DNA of 64,000 nt, taken from the NCBI RefSeq assembly GCF_005144865.1, contig NZ_SWFM01000002.1, positions 372,001 to 436,000 on the forward strand. Reading direction: 5' to 3'. How positions within the stretch are numbered: position 1 is the first letter of the stretch; every line of letters begins with the position of its first letter. The notes under the pieces were generated by a model. That model had not been told where the DNA came from, searched no databases, and was given only the letters and a program-made list of their open reading frames with translations. Of the stretch, positions 43,562-52,950 are shown in pieces. The stretch comes from Guptibacillus hwajinpoensis. GTDB taxonomy: Bacteria > Bacillota > Bacilli > Bacillales > Guptibacillaceae. Position numbers and translations under genes: made by a program.

Positions 43562-44302
43562 ATGGAGCAGAGAATGGATTTAAAACAGTTCTTTGAGATT
43601 CTTAAGAGAAGGTATATTTCGATCATGGTAACCACCTTAGTCGTATTATCAATTGCTATTGTTGCATCCATTTACCTCATTAAACCTTCTTACCAGGCAA
43701 CTGAGTATATCCTAATTGGAACGCTTGCTAATGACGGTTCGGGTATGGACGGTCAGCAGATCGAACGCCTTCTTGCTTCTGCCATGGACTTCATTGAAAG
43801 TCCGATTGTTGATAACACAGTAAAGTCCAAATACGGATTTAAAGATGACGAAATCGAGGATAGTGTTTCTGTTCAAAACACAAGGAATTCTCAAATTATT
43901 AATGTCATTGCCAAAGGTCATGATTCAGAAAAGGCGCAGGAATTGGCCCATGCCATTGCATCAACATCTGTTGAGAAGATGGAGAAGTTGCTGAAGGTGA
44001 ACCAAATTGAGCTACTTAGTAATAATGAGGGAGAAACAAAACTCACTCGAGTTGATAAACCAATTGTTAATATTGTGATCGGTTTTGCAGTTGGTTTATT
44101 TATGGGTATTGGCCTTGCACTACTAAGAGAACATTTCGATGATTCAGTTGTGAGTAGTGAGGACATTGAATCACAGCTTGGTTTACGAGTCCTTGGAGAA
44201 TTAGATGTCGTCGATAAAAAAGTAGGAAAGCGAATGTTGTTTAAGAAAAAGAAAATTGATCTTGACATGAGAGAGCAAAAAGGAGGCGAGCTTCGTGCGT
44301 AG
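43562..44302 (+). CDS. Polysaccharide chain-length regulator (Wzz / CapA-like)
   Basis: A 246-residue co-polymerase: N-terminal membrane helix (about 20-40), extracellular domain, second helix near 170-190 (VNIVIGFAVGLFMGIGLALL) and a short cytoplasmic tail. This is the transmembrane-modulator half of the Gram-positive Wzz/tyrosine-kinase pair. It overlaps the next gene by eight bases. RBS AGGAGG. First gene of the main EPS operon under SinR-type promoter modules. Confidence 0.9.
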   Translation: MEQRMDLKQFFEILKRRYISIMVTTLVVLSIAIVASIYLIKPSYQATEYILIGTLANDGSGMDGQQIERLLASAMDFIESPIVDNTVKSKYGFKDDEIEDSVSVQNTRNSQIINVIAKGHDSEKAQELAHAIASTSVEKMEKLLKVNQIELLSNNEGETKLTRVDKPIVNIVIGFAVGLFMGIGLALLREHFDDSVVSSEDIESQLGLRVLGELDVVDKKVGKRMLFKKKKIDLDMREQKGGELRA

Positions 44303-44936
44303 TTTAATTAAAGAGAAATTGCACAGTAAAGCGATGAAAGAAGCAGCTCGCCACCGACTAAGGGCTAATCAGATAAAAGTAATTAGAAGTGAGATTGAGA
44401 AAAATTCAAATATGAGCCACAGGAGTATTCTCATTACAACCCCAGACCATTCATTGAGCGATTCGTTTGTCTCACTTGATTTAGCCAAGTCTTATGCTGA
44501 CCAAGGTAAGAACACCATTCTAATAGATGGAAATTTCAGCGGACCAGTTCTTCATAAATGGCTTGATGAAAAAATAACGTTTGGGTTAACAAATGCGCTG
44601 CATAGAGGCAATGTTGCAAGGTATGTCCATCCTACAAAAATAAAGAACTTATCTTTCCTGCCCTTAGGTACATCTTCGGTTAACCAGATCGACAGCTGGC
44701 GAATGGAAAACCTCAATTTACTTAAACAACAGCTTAGGTCAATTAGTGATGTGACAGTGATTGAATCGCCATCTTATTTAACATACTTAGAAATTCAACT
44801 TTTGGCAGAGGTTTGCGATGACGTCATCGTCGTTGTTAAACAACACAGGGATAAGAAGAGTAGAATCCGACAGTTGAAAAAGGATATGGAGGCAGCGGGG
44901 ATTGAGATTACCGGGATGGTTTACCAGCCACGGTAA
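44295..44936 (+). CDS. Degenerate BY-kinase-like P-loop protein
   Basis: A 213-residue member of the CpsD/CapB/EpsB tyrosine-kinase fold by position and layout. Where Walker A should be there is TTPDHSLSDSFVSLDLA, with no GKS/GKT. The Walker A' segment is ILIDGNFSGP instead of the usual LLIDADxRxP, and the Walker B segment VTVIESPSYL lacks the usual aspartate. The C-terminal tyrosine cluster is also missing. It is therefore probably catalytically dead and acts as a structural partner of the Wzz protein. Confidence 0.78.
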   Translation: MRSLIKEKLHSKAMKEAARHRLRANQIKVIRSEIEKNSNMSHRSILITTPDHSLSDSFVSLDLAKSYADQGKNTILIDGNFSGPVLHKWLDEKITFGLTNALHRGNVARYVHPTKIKNLSFLPLGTSSVNQIDSWRMENLNLLKQQLRSISDVTVIESPSYLTYLEIQLLAEVCDDVIVVVKQHRDKKSRIRQLKKDMEAAGIEITGMVYQPR

Positions 44937-44971
44937 AATAAATTGAAATTGAATTGAGCGGAGGGGAGGGT

Positions 44972-46219
44972 ATGAAAATGGAGCTTACAGATACACAATT
45001 CAAACAAAGAACCAATATTGCTTTATTTGTTTTAATTGTATTGGTGACGATGGGTAGGTACAACATTTATGTTGGCTTTGCCATTAAGCCCTATATGATT
45101 CTCTGTCTCCTATTCTTCTGTGTTCATATCCTTTCCTTTCGATTTTACCGTTTTCATTTGTTTGAGATCTTCTTTTTTCTTTTCTATTTCATTTATATGT
45201 ACTCTGGAGCGTTTGCTCTTTACTCATTATCGAGCTTTCGTATGGTGTTTGGGATCGTGTTATACATGATTTGTTATGTGATCATTAAAGATATAATCGG
45301 CCAAACCAAGGACACCATCATCGAAAGTGCCATCGGCTATGCAGGGATCGTCTTCAATATCGTTAGCTTGATTCTCTACGTAATTGGTTTAAAGTTGCAG
45401 AATTTTGTTTGGGACGGTGATGGGATTACATCTGTAGGAGTGCTACTGGATCGTGGTTACCCTCGGCTAATCGGACTTCTTCAGGACCCTAATTTCTTTG
45501 TTTTCTATAATACGCTCTTCTTTGCTTACTTTCTTTGTCATAGGCATACCCTGAAAAACAAGGTTGGATTATTCCTTTGTTTAACCACATCGATTTTGAC
45601 TTTTTCAAGAGGAGGGTTAGTTGCATTAATCTTGATCTTCTTACTCTATGCAGTTACGAATAAGCCCAAGGAGCAGCTAAAGCTTATAGGGGGAGTGATT
45701 GCATCACTTGGAATCATGGCTTATATCGCAATAGTAGAATTGAAGTTCGATGTGTTCAGTCTTGTGGCATCCCGTGTGGATGATTTATCTAGTGATGGTG
45801 GAAGTGGCAGGTTTGAACTGTGGGGGCGAGCCATTGACTATTTCTCTTCTCATATGGTTCTAGGGTTAGGGGCTTTTAATTTCTCTGACTATAATTTATT
45901 TGATTATGGTGAACCGCATTATGTTCACAACACGTTTCTAGAAATTCTTTCGGATTCTGGTATTACAGGGCTGTTTTTCTACTTATTGTTTATCTTAATT
46001 GTTTTCGTACAGTTGCTTCAAAGCAGGTTGTATCGAACAAAACCTTATTTGTTTCTAACCTTTATCGGCTTTCTCCTTCAAATGGTGTCTTTGTCTCTCG
46101 TCATCAATGATATGTTCTTCCTGTTCATGGCCATTCTATCAGCTTATCTTTCTCAGACTGAGTCAAGAACTTCGGATCTACCGGTTAACCAAAGTGCTCG
46201 CTTGCTACATACAACCTGA
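44972..46219 (+). CDS. Polysaccharide polymerase / O-antigen ligase-like protein
   Basis: A 415-residue membrane protein with 10-12 helices and the long outside loop containing GSGRFELWGRAIDYF (about 270) and PHYVHNTFLEILSDSGITG (about 310), the Wzy/WaaL pattern with the conserved H-N. It should join flipped repeat units outside the membrane. ATG 44972 follows GGAGGGGAGGG; TTG 44954 lies before that site and is rejected. Confidence 0.88.
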   Translation: MKMELTDTQFKQRTNIALFVLIVLVTMGRYNIYVGFAIKPYMILCLLFFCVHILSFRFYRFHLFEIFFFLFYFIYMYSGAFALYSLSSFRMVFGIVLYMICYVIIKDIIGQTKDTIIESAIGYAGIVFNIVSLILYVIGLKLQNFVWDGDGITSVGVLLDRGYPRLIGLLQDPNFFVFYNTLFFAYFLCHRHTLKNKVGLFLCLTTSILTFSRGGLVALILIFLLYAVTNKPKEQLKLIGGVIASLGIMAYIAIVELKFDVFSLVASRVDDLSSDGGSGRFELWGRAIDYFSSHMVLGLGAFNFSDYNLFDYGEPHYVHNTFLEILSDSGITGLFFYLLFILIVFVQLLQSRLYRTKPYLFLTFIGFLLQMVSLSLVINDMFFLFMAILSAYLSQTESRTSDLPVNQSARLLHTT

Positions 46220-46233
46220 AGGGAGGAAAGAAT

Positions 46234-47292
46234 ATGAATCTCTTAATTCTTACCGATAAACTGATTCACGGAGGGGCAGAGAATTATTTCTGTCGCCTTG
46301 AGAATGAAGTTCATGCTCCAGATCTTACAGTTTACACTGCTGCAGGTCCAGGGGAGTTGCAATCTCATATCAAGCATAAAGAGAACTTTCATCCCATGAG
46401 CCGGACCAATCATTTGAAGAATATTAGGAGTATTCGTCGCCTTATCTCGCATAGGAGTATTGATGTCGTCCATGCTAATAGCTTACGAATGGTGCTTTAT
46501 CTTTGCATGATAAAAATGACAATGAATAAGAGGAATTCCTTTACTATTCTTTATACAAAGCATAACGTAACAGCTCTTGAGAAATACTCAAAGATCTTTG
46601 CTAGGCTCGTAAATACGTATGTTGATCGGGTTATCGCTGTAAGTGAATTTGAAAGAGAGAATTTAATTCAAAAAGGTGTAGAAGCGGCTAAGGTAACGAC
46701 TGTCTATAATGGAGTGGATTTAAAGAGGTTTTATTTTAGCTCAAAGCAAAAAGGTGATCACTATAAGATAGGCATATTAGCAAGGTTATCTGAAGAGAAG
46801 AATCATGGTCTCTTTATCCAGATCGCAAATGAGTTAAAAGGTGTTCCTAATCTTGAATTCTATATTGCAGGGGATGGGCCTGAACAGGAGTCCATTATGA
46901 ATCAAATTAACTCCTTAGGGCTTAACAATATTACGTTACTTGGTAACACTTCTAACCCCGAGGGATTCATAAAGGATATGGATTTACTTCTATTAACCTC
47001 TAAGAAAGAAGTGTTTCCAATGGTAATGCTTGAGGCGATGGCAGCTGGAACTCCTTTACTCTCCGTGGATGTTGGAGGTGTGAAGGAAGCAATTATTCAT
47101 AATGAAACAGGTTTTCTCGTACAGCAGTATAGTGCAAAACAGTTCTGTGACATTATTCTCGGACTGGTTGATAACAATGAAATGAGTCGTAAATTAGCTC
47201 AACGTGCGAGAGAGAAAGTAGAATTGGAATTTTCAATGGAGAAAATGGTAGAGCGCACGATGGAAGAATATCTACAGGTTAGTCGTAGATGA
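46234..47292 (+). CDS. Glycosyltransferase family 4
   Basis: A 352-residue GT-B enzyme: ILTDKLIHGGAENYF at the start (nucleotide-sugar/acceptor loop), YNGVDLKRFYF (about 158) and the C-terminal EX7E-type site KKEVFPMVMLEAMAAGTPLL (about 252-271). It adds one sugar to the lipid-linked repeat unit in the cytoplasm. RBS GGGAGGAA; 15 bases from the polymerase gene. Donor and acceptor sugars unknown. Confidence 0.9.
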   Translation: MNLLILTDKLIHGGAENYFCRLENEVHAPDLTVYTAAGPGELQSHIKHKENFHPMSRTNHLKNIRSIRRLISHRSIDVVHANSLRMVLYLCMIKMTMNKRNSFTILYTKHNVTALEKYSKIFARLVNTYVDRVIAVSEFERENLIQKGVEAAKVTTVYNGVDLKRFYFSSKQKGDHYKIGILARLSEEKNHGLFIQIANELKGVPNLEFYIAGDGPEQESIMNQINSLGLNNITLLGNTSNPEGFIKDMDLLLLTSKKEVFPMVMLEAMAAGTPLLSVDVGGVKEAIIHNETGFLVQQYSAKQFCDIILGLVDNNEMSRKLAQRAREKVELEFSMEKMVERTMEEYLQVSRR

Positions 47293-47335
47293 GTGTTCTT
47301 AATAAGAAACGATATGACATTGAGGGAGTGATGTG

Positions 47336-47938
47336 ATGAAGCGTGTAATCGATGTAACTTGTAGTGCTTTGATTCTACTGATTCTGTCTCCAATCGTAAT
47401 TGTGACCTGTATTCTAATTCGGTTCAAGTTGGGGGCGCCAATTCTATTTAAACAGGAGAGAATCGGCTACAAAGATCAAGTGTTTATTGTGTATAAATTA
47501 CGTACGATGTCTGATGCAAGAGACGAGAACGGCCATTTATTACCGGATTCTGTTCGACTAACAAGACTTGGGAAGATTATCAGAAAGTTAAGTATTGATG
47601 AAATCCCCCAGCTAGTCAATGTTCTAAAAGGTGATATGAGTATCGTTGGTCCAAGACCTCTTCTAGTCAAATACTTACCTTACTATACAGAGAGAGAACG
47701 TAAGCGACATCAAGTGAAACCTGGTATTACTGGACTTGCACAAATAGCTGGTCGGAACATCCTTGAGTGGGATGAACGGTTTGCAATCGATGTAGAGTAT
47801 GTCGAGAATGCGTCTATCTGGTTAGACATGAAAATCATGCTTTTAACAATTGTGAAAGTGTTACGAAAAGAAGACATTGTTGATGTTCCAAGCGAGCATT
47901 TAATGGACTTTGATATGGAACGCAAATTAAAAGCTTAA
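47336..47938 (+). CDS. Undecaprenyl-phosphate sugar phosphotransferase (initiating)
   Basis: A 200-residue minimal polyprenyl-phosphate hexose-1-phosphate transferase: one N-terminal re-entrant helix (ALILLILSPIVIVTCILIRF), FKQERIG, FIVYKLRTM, KLSIDEIPQLVNVLKGDMSI and VGPRP. It starts synthesis by moving sugar-1-phosphate onto undecaprenyl phosphate. ATG 47336 chosen (GAGGG 9 nt before); GTG 47333 is the alternative. A partial SinR-type box (GTTCTTA, 47295) lies upstream. Together with the dehydratase and aminotransferase it suggests a bacillosamine-like first sugar. Confidence 0.93.
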   Translation: MKRVIDVTCSALILLILSPIVIVTCILIRFKLGAPILFKQERIGYKDQVFIVYKLRTMSDARDENGHLLPDSVRLTRLGKIIRKLSIDEIPQLVNVLKGDMSIVGPRPLLVKYLPYYTERERKRHQVKPGITGLAQIAGRNILEWDERFAIDVEYVENASIWLDMKIMLLTIVKVLRKEDIVDVPSEHLMDFDMERKLKA

Positions 47939-47961
47939 TACTTAATAATGGAGGGCTTTGG

Positions 47962-48744
47962 ATGAAGGGTATTGAAATTAAACCACTTCTCGTATCTGAT
48001 GCAGACTCTATCCCTGCCCTGACTGAAACTGGAGTAAGAAGAGATGTTTTTCCATTTACCATCTACAGTTCTCCAAAATACAATCTGTTTGTAAAGAATG
48101 CGATGGTCAATAACTCGGATGTGAAATTCTTTGGTGCTTACATGAGAAATCATTTCCTTGGATTTGCAGAGTGGAGAACTCAGAAAGAGGCATTATTTCT
48201 GAACAACATTGCGATTCTGGAGGGAGAACGAGGTCTAGGAGTTGGCAGCTTATTATATGACCATGGACTATCGACTCTAAAAACGCCTTCTATGAAATCT
48301 CTTGCTCTAGATGTGTTTGAGGGCAACACACGAGCTATATCGTGGTACGAAAAGATGGGATATGAGATTCACGATCTCACCTACTGGTATGTCGCACAAC
48401 AACGTGCCAAACCTGCTGGTGAGGAAGTAAATTATCAAGTAATTAATAAAGAGCAAGCTGATGAACACCATCAAAAGTATGGGTTCTCCATGCTAACGAT
48501 TGAAACAAGGCAAGGACAGTATTCGACCGGTCGTATCACCGACAACTGTTTCCGCATCGGTGAGGAAGGCATAGTCGATCAGGATTTGATGGGTGCACTA
48601 TATGAACTAGATCAAAATCGCAAACTCCTAGTATTAAGTAAGCACCCCAACATAGAAGGTTTTGAAAAATTATCTACTAGTCATCGCATGAGGGTGAGCC
48701 TAACACATCAAATGGGAGGGGAATATGACTACCAAAATACTTGA
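47962..48744 (+). CDS. GNAT N-acetyltransferase with extra C-terminal domain
   Basis: A 260-residue protein. The GNAT core covers about 1-150: acetyl-CoA loop ERGLGVGSLL (about 90) and ALDVFEGNTRAISWYEKMGY (about 114-133). A C-terminal domain of about 110 residues is not recognised. In bacillosamine-type pathways an acetyltransferase follows the aminotransferase, a possible role here. Its end overlaps the next gene by 20 bases, so translation is coupled. Confidence 0.83.
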   Translation: MKGIEIKPLLVSDADSIPALTETGVRRDVFPFTIYSSPKYNLFVKNAMVNNSDVKFFGAYMRNHFLGFAEWRTQKEALFLNNIAILEGERGLGVGSLLYDHGLSTLKTPSMKSLALDVFEGNTRAISWYEKMGYEIHDLTYWYVAQQRAKPAGEEVNYQVINKEQADEHHQKYGFSMLTIETRQGQYSTGRITDNCFRIGEEGIVDQDLMGALYELDQNRKLLVLSKHPNIEGFEKLSTSHRMRVSLTHQMGGEYDYQNT

Positions 48745-49843
48745 TCTCAGTGACAAACAAACATGGCATGCTTATTTAAACCGTATCGAAAATAAGGACA
48801 TCTATTTCACTCCCGAATACTCTGAAATTTACGAACGGAATGGGGAAGGGAAAGCACAGTTATTCATTTATGAAGAAGGGGATAACTTCGTGTACTATCC
48901 CTATTTATTACGAAGTCTCAGTGAACTCACTCATTTACGAAAATTTGTGGCAAAATATGGTGCACTCTATGACATCTCGACTCCTTATGGATATGGAGGT
49001 CCAATTACTAACCTGAGAGACGAGATTGAGGCGCGTTCATTACTGTTACGGTCTGCAATTGCGTTTAATGATCATTGTATAAAAGCAAATATTATTTCTG
49101 AATTCATTCGATTTCATCCATTGTTACAAAATCAGTCCATCTATTCTGGTTCAGAACCAATTTATATTAGAGACACCATTCATGTTGATTTAACAAGAGA
49201 TTATGACGATATTTGGGCGAACTACGATACGAAGAACCGGAATCGAATTCGTAAAGCAAACAGTTATGATTTACGAATCGTGCATCGAGATATAAGTGAA
49301 CTCAGCGATTTTCTGAGACTTTATTATTCTACAATGACAAAAAACGGGGCTAGAGATTATTATTATTTCTCAGAAGCTTTTTTTCAGCACACATGTGAAC
49401 TTCTAAAGGAAAAAGCAGAATTAATTGAAGTGGTAACGAAGGATGAGAAGGTTATTATGTCCGCATTATTTATATGTGGTGATGATACAATCCATTATCA
49501 TTTATCAGGTTCTGATTCAGATCAGTTAAAGCTTTCAGCTAACAATTTGATTTTAGATTATACGGTGAGATGGGCAAAGGAACGAAATTACAAATCCTTA
49601 CATTTAGGTGGCGGCTACACGGGAAATGGAGATAGCTTGTATCGGTTTAAGAAGCGTTTTAATAAAAAAGGAAATTTGCCTTTCTATATCGGTAAACAAA
49701 TTCATTGTCCGGACATATACGAAGAAATTGTTTTGGAAATGAAGAACGAGGAAATAACTGATTATTTTCCAGTCTACCGTCATCCAGACCTGTATCTGAC
49801 TAGCAAAGATGAAGAGAATCAATCACTATTAGCACGTACTTAG
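48725..49843 (+). CDS. FemAB/BioF2-like GNAT acyltransferase, EPS-associated, copy 2
   Basis: A 372-residue paralogue of 35318-36424: WANYDTKNRNRIRKANSYDL near 165 and LHLGGGYTGNGDSLYRFKK near 294. RBS GGGAGGGG inside the preceding gene. Two diverged copies in one locus suggest two different acceptors or positions of modification. Substrate unknown. Confidence 0.83.
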   Translation: MTTKILDLSDKQTWHAYLNRIENKDIYFTPEYSEIYERNGEGKAQLFIYEEGDNFVYYPYLLRSLSELTHLRKFVAKYGALYDISTPYGYGGPITNLRDEIEARSLLLRSAIAFNDHCIKANIISEFIRFHPLLQNQSIYSGSEPIYIRDTIHVDLTRDYDDIWANYDTKNRNRIRKANSYDLRIVHRDISELSDFLRLYYSTMTKNGARDYYYFSEAFFQHTCELLKEKAELIEVVTKDEKVIMSALFICGDDTIHYHLSGSDSDQLKLSANNLILDYTVRWAKERNYKSLHLGGGYTGNGDSLYRFKKRFNKKGNLPFYIGKQIHCPDIYEEIVLEMKNEEITDYFPVYRHPDLYLTSKDEENQSLLART

Positions 49844-49859
49844 AAAGGAGGTTTTCTTG

Positions 49860-51044
49860 ATGAATAGGCATAAAAGAATCTATTTATCCCCACCTCATAT
49901 GACGGGTAGAGAACAACATTATATATCACAAGCTTTCGATTCAAACTGGATCGCCCCACTTGGACCAAATGTAGATGCATTTGAGAATGCAATCAAGAAA
50001 TACGCGAATGTAGAGGGAGCTCTTGCGGTAAGTTCTGGTACAGCTGCGATTCATCTTGCGCTACGTCTAGTGGGTATTGAACCTGGCGATCATGTTTTCT
50101 GTTCGAGCTTTACGTTTGTCGCGAGTGCCAATCCGATTCTGTATGAAGGTGGAATTCCAACGTTTATCGACTCTGAACCGGAAACATGGAATATGTCTCC
50201 AGAGGCTTTGCTTGAAGCCTTTAAAGATGCTGCTAAAGAGAACAAATTGCCAAAAGCAGTCGTTGTCGTTCACCTTTACGGCCAAAGTGCAAAGATGGAT
50301 GACATACTTGCCATTTGTGATTATTACAAAGTGCCAGTCATTGAAGATGCTGCAGAGTCACTTGGGTCTCTATACAAAAATAAACAAAGTGGCACGTTGG
50401 GGGCATACGGTGTCTATTCGTTTAATGGAAATAAGATCATCTCTACTTCTGGCGGTGGGATGCTTGTTACGAACGACCTTAAGGCGATTGATCAAGCAAG
50501 ATTTCTTGCTACACAGGCAAGAGACAAAGCACTTCATTATCAGCATAGTCAAATCGGACATAACTACCGAATGAGCAACATCCTCGCTGGGATGGGTATT
50601 GCGCAGGTGGAAGTGATTAACGAAAGAGTGAAGCAAAAGAGAGAAGTCTTTACACGCTATAAGGAAGCATTCAAGGGTATGGAAGGCATTTTATTCAAAC
50701 CTGAAGCGAAGGATACGGTGAGTAATCGATGGTTAACGACGATGAACATTGATCCAGAGTACTGGGCTATCTCACCAGAAGAGCTTGTAAGAGCACTTGA
50801 AGAAGAAAACATTGAAGCAAGACCGGTATGGAAACCGCTACATCTTCAACCGTTATTTCAAAACAATCGCTTCTATAAACATTCGAGTGAGTGCGTATGT
50901 GAGAAGTTATATCGTACGGGAATATGTCTCCCGTCAGGTACAAGTATGAGTGAAGAAGAGCAGCAGCGGGTTATCACGTTGTTATTAGCAAACTTGGATG
51001 AGAAAGTAACGAAAACACTAGTGCATGTCAAAGGCGTTATATAG
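49860..51044 (+). CDS. DegT/DnrJ/EryC1/StrS-type PLP sugar aminotransferase
   Basis: A 394-residue aminotransferase: AVSSGTAAIHLALR (PLP phosphate), VIEDAAESLGS (cofactor aspartate, about 161) and YSFNGNKIISTSGGGM carrying the Schiff-base lysine (about 188). It probably aminates the 4-keto sugar produced by the next gene product, like PglE/EpsN. ATG 49860 lies 8 nt after AAAGGAGG. Confidence 0.92.
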   Translation: MNRHKRIYLSPPHMTGREQHYISQAFDSNWIAPLGPNVDAFENAIKKYANVEGALAVSSGTAAIHLALRLVGIEPGDHVFCSSFTFVASANPILYEGGIPTFIDSEPETWNMSPEALLEAFKDAAKENKLPKAVVVVHLYGQSAKMDDILAICDYYKVPVIEDAAESLGSLYKNKQSGTLGAYGVYSFNGNKIISTSGGGMLVTNDLKAIDQARFLATQARDKALHYQHSQIGHNYRMSNILAGMGIAQVEVINERVKQKREVFTRYKEAFKGMEGILFKPEAKDTVSNRWLTTMNIDPEYWAISPEELVRALEEENIEARPVWKPLHLQPLFQNNRFYKHSSECVCEKLYRTGICLPSGTSMSEEEQQRVITLLLANLDEKVTKTLVHVKGVI

Positions 51045-51105
51045 AAGAAGTACGCCTTGTTGTTCTTAATAAAGAATGAACGGTATAACGAAGGGGCTGA
51101 AAGGA

Positions 51106-52929
51106 ATGAAGTTACAGAATAAGTTATGGAGTGCGATGTTACTAGACTCTCTAATCGTTTTCACTTCTGTTTACATTAGTACAGTCTCGCTATTTCCGAT
51201 TTCCGAGGTGTTTACGTTTCCGCTCCTGATTATCTCGACAACCCTTATCATTAGCTATCACATCTTTGCGCATTTTTATAAAATGTACAAACGAGCATGG
51301 GAGTATGCGAGTATCGGAGAATTGATCATTATTTTAAAGGCGGTTACGTTCGCAATCGTTGTAGCGGCTGTTAGTCAGTTCATTTTCATGCAGGACGTTT
51401 TCTTTCGAGTATTAGCTTCCACTTGGATGATTCAACTTTTTCTCATAAGCGGATCTCGCTTTTCCTTTAGACTCTATCAAGAGAAGAACTCCTTTAGTTC
51501 CAAACAAATGAAGCCAACGCTCATTGTTGGTGCAGGTTGTGCGGGCACGCTTGTTGCACGACAGCTGAAATATAACCATGATAGTGGACTTCAGCCTGTT
51601 GCCTTTATTGATGATGATAAACGGAAACAAAATCTCGATATTATGTGTTTACCGGTAGTTGGTGGAACGGATTCTCTTGCTGAGACTGTAAAGAAGTGGG
51701 GGATTGAAACGATTGTGATCGCCATTCCTTCTCTAAATAAAAGAGAATTGAACGAGATTTATAAGGAATGTATCAAAACAAATGCCACAACCCAGATGAT
51801 TCCGATGTTCGAAGATCTTGTGACAGGTAAAGTATCTGTAAGCGATATTCGAAATGTAGAAATCGGCGATCTACTTGGACGACCAGCTATTCAACTGGAT
51901 ACAGATTCAATCGAGAATTTTGTGAAAGGTGAAGTGATCCTTGTCACGGGAGCAGGCGGATCCATCGGTTCAGAAATATGCAGGCAAATCGCTAACTATC
52001 GTCCTTCTCAAATCATTTTGCTAGGGCATGGAGAGAACAGTATTTATTCAATTGAAATGGAACTTAAATCAAGCTACGGATCGGACATAGAGTTTACAAC
52101 AGAAATTGCCGATATTAAGGATCGTGAAAAGATCTTTAGGCTTATGGCGCATCACCAACCAAAAGCGGTGTTTCATGCTGCAGCTCACAAACATGTGCCA
52201 CTAATGGAACGAAATCCTGAAGAGGCAATCACGAATAACGTGTACGGAACTCGGAATGTGGCAGAAGCGGCTGATGCAGCTGGGATTGAAACATTTGTGA
52301 TGATCTCAAGTGATAAAGCGGTTAATCCGACTAGCGTGATGGGAGCAACAAAGCGAATTGCTGAGATGATTGTTCAGAATCTTGATAAGAAAAGTGATAC
52401 ACGATTTGTAGCCGTTCGGTTTGGAAATGTGCTAGGTAGTCGTGGGAGTGTTATTCCGCTCTTTAAGGATCAAATTCGAAAAGGTGGACCGATCACAATC
52501 ACGCATCCTGAAATGGAACGGTATTTCATGACAATTCCAGAAGCTTCAAAGCTTGTTCTACAGGCAGGAGCGCTTGCAAACGGTGGAGAAATTTTCGTTC
52601 TAGATATGGGAGAGCCGGTTAAAATCCTCGATCTGGCTCGGAATTTAATTCGACTTTCAGGCCTTTCAGAAGATGATATTGGAATTGAATTTACCGGGAT
52701 GAGACCCGGGGAAAAGCTGTATGAAGAGCTCTTAAATGATTATGAAGTCCGAGATAAACAAATTTACCCTAAGATTTATATTGGCAAGTCTGTTGAAGTC
52801 GATGTGGATGAAGTGATTGAACTTGTAGATGAATGCTGGTCCTCAGACAAGGCCGTTGTAAGAGAAGTACTGCTATCAATTGCTAATCGTGCTATCCCAC
52901 TTAAAGGTTCAGAAGCCGTTAGTATCTAG
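51106..52929 (+). CDS. UDP-sugar 4,6-dehydratase, EpsC/PglF/CapD-like
   Basis: A 607-residue membrane-anchored dehydratase: four N-terminal helices (about 10-115), a CoA-binding-like Rossmann domain (LIVGAGCAGTLVARQL) and a C-terminal SDR domain with VTGAGGSIGSEICRQI (about 279), MISSDKAVNPTSVMGATKR and RFGNVLGSRGSVIPLF. It converts UDP-GlcNAc-type sugars to 4-keto-6-deoxy products. ATG 51106 follows GAAGGGG at a good distance and gives the usual N-terminus (MKLQNKLWSAMLLDS); ATG 51076 has no site. Confidence 0.92.
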   Translation: MKLQNKLWSAMLLDSLIVFTSVYISTVSLFPISEVFTFPLLIISTTLIISYHIFAHFYKMYKRAWEYASIGELIIILKAVTFAIVVAAVSQFIFMQDVFFRVLASTWMIQLFLISGSRFSFRLYQEKNSFSSKQMKPTLIVGAGCAGTLVARQLKYNHDSGLQPVAFIDDDKRKQNLDIMCLPVVGGTDSLAETVKKWGIETIVIAIPSLNKRELNEIYKECIKTNATTQMIPMFEDLVTGKVSVSDIRNVEIGDLLGRPAIQLDTDSIENFVKGEVILVTGAGGSIGSEICRQIANYRPSQIILLGHGENSIYSIEMELKSSYGSDIEFTTEIADIKDREKIFRLMAHHQPKAVFHAAAHKHVPLMERNPEEAITNNVYGTRNVAEAADAAGIETFVMISSDKAVNPTSVMGATKRIAEMIVQNLDKKSDTRFVAVRFGNVLGSRGSVIPLFKDQIRKGGPITITHPEMERYFMTIPEASKLVLQAGALANGGEIFVLDMGEPVKILDLARNLIRLSGLSEDDIGIEFTGMRPGEKLYEELLNDYEVRDKQIYPKIYIGKSVEVDVDEVIELVDECWSSDKAVVREVLLSIANRAIPLKGSEAVSI

Positions 52930-52950
52930 AGAAGGGAGGTTAGATTCCAA

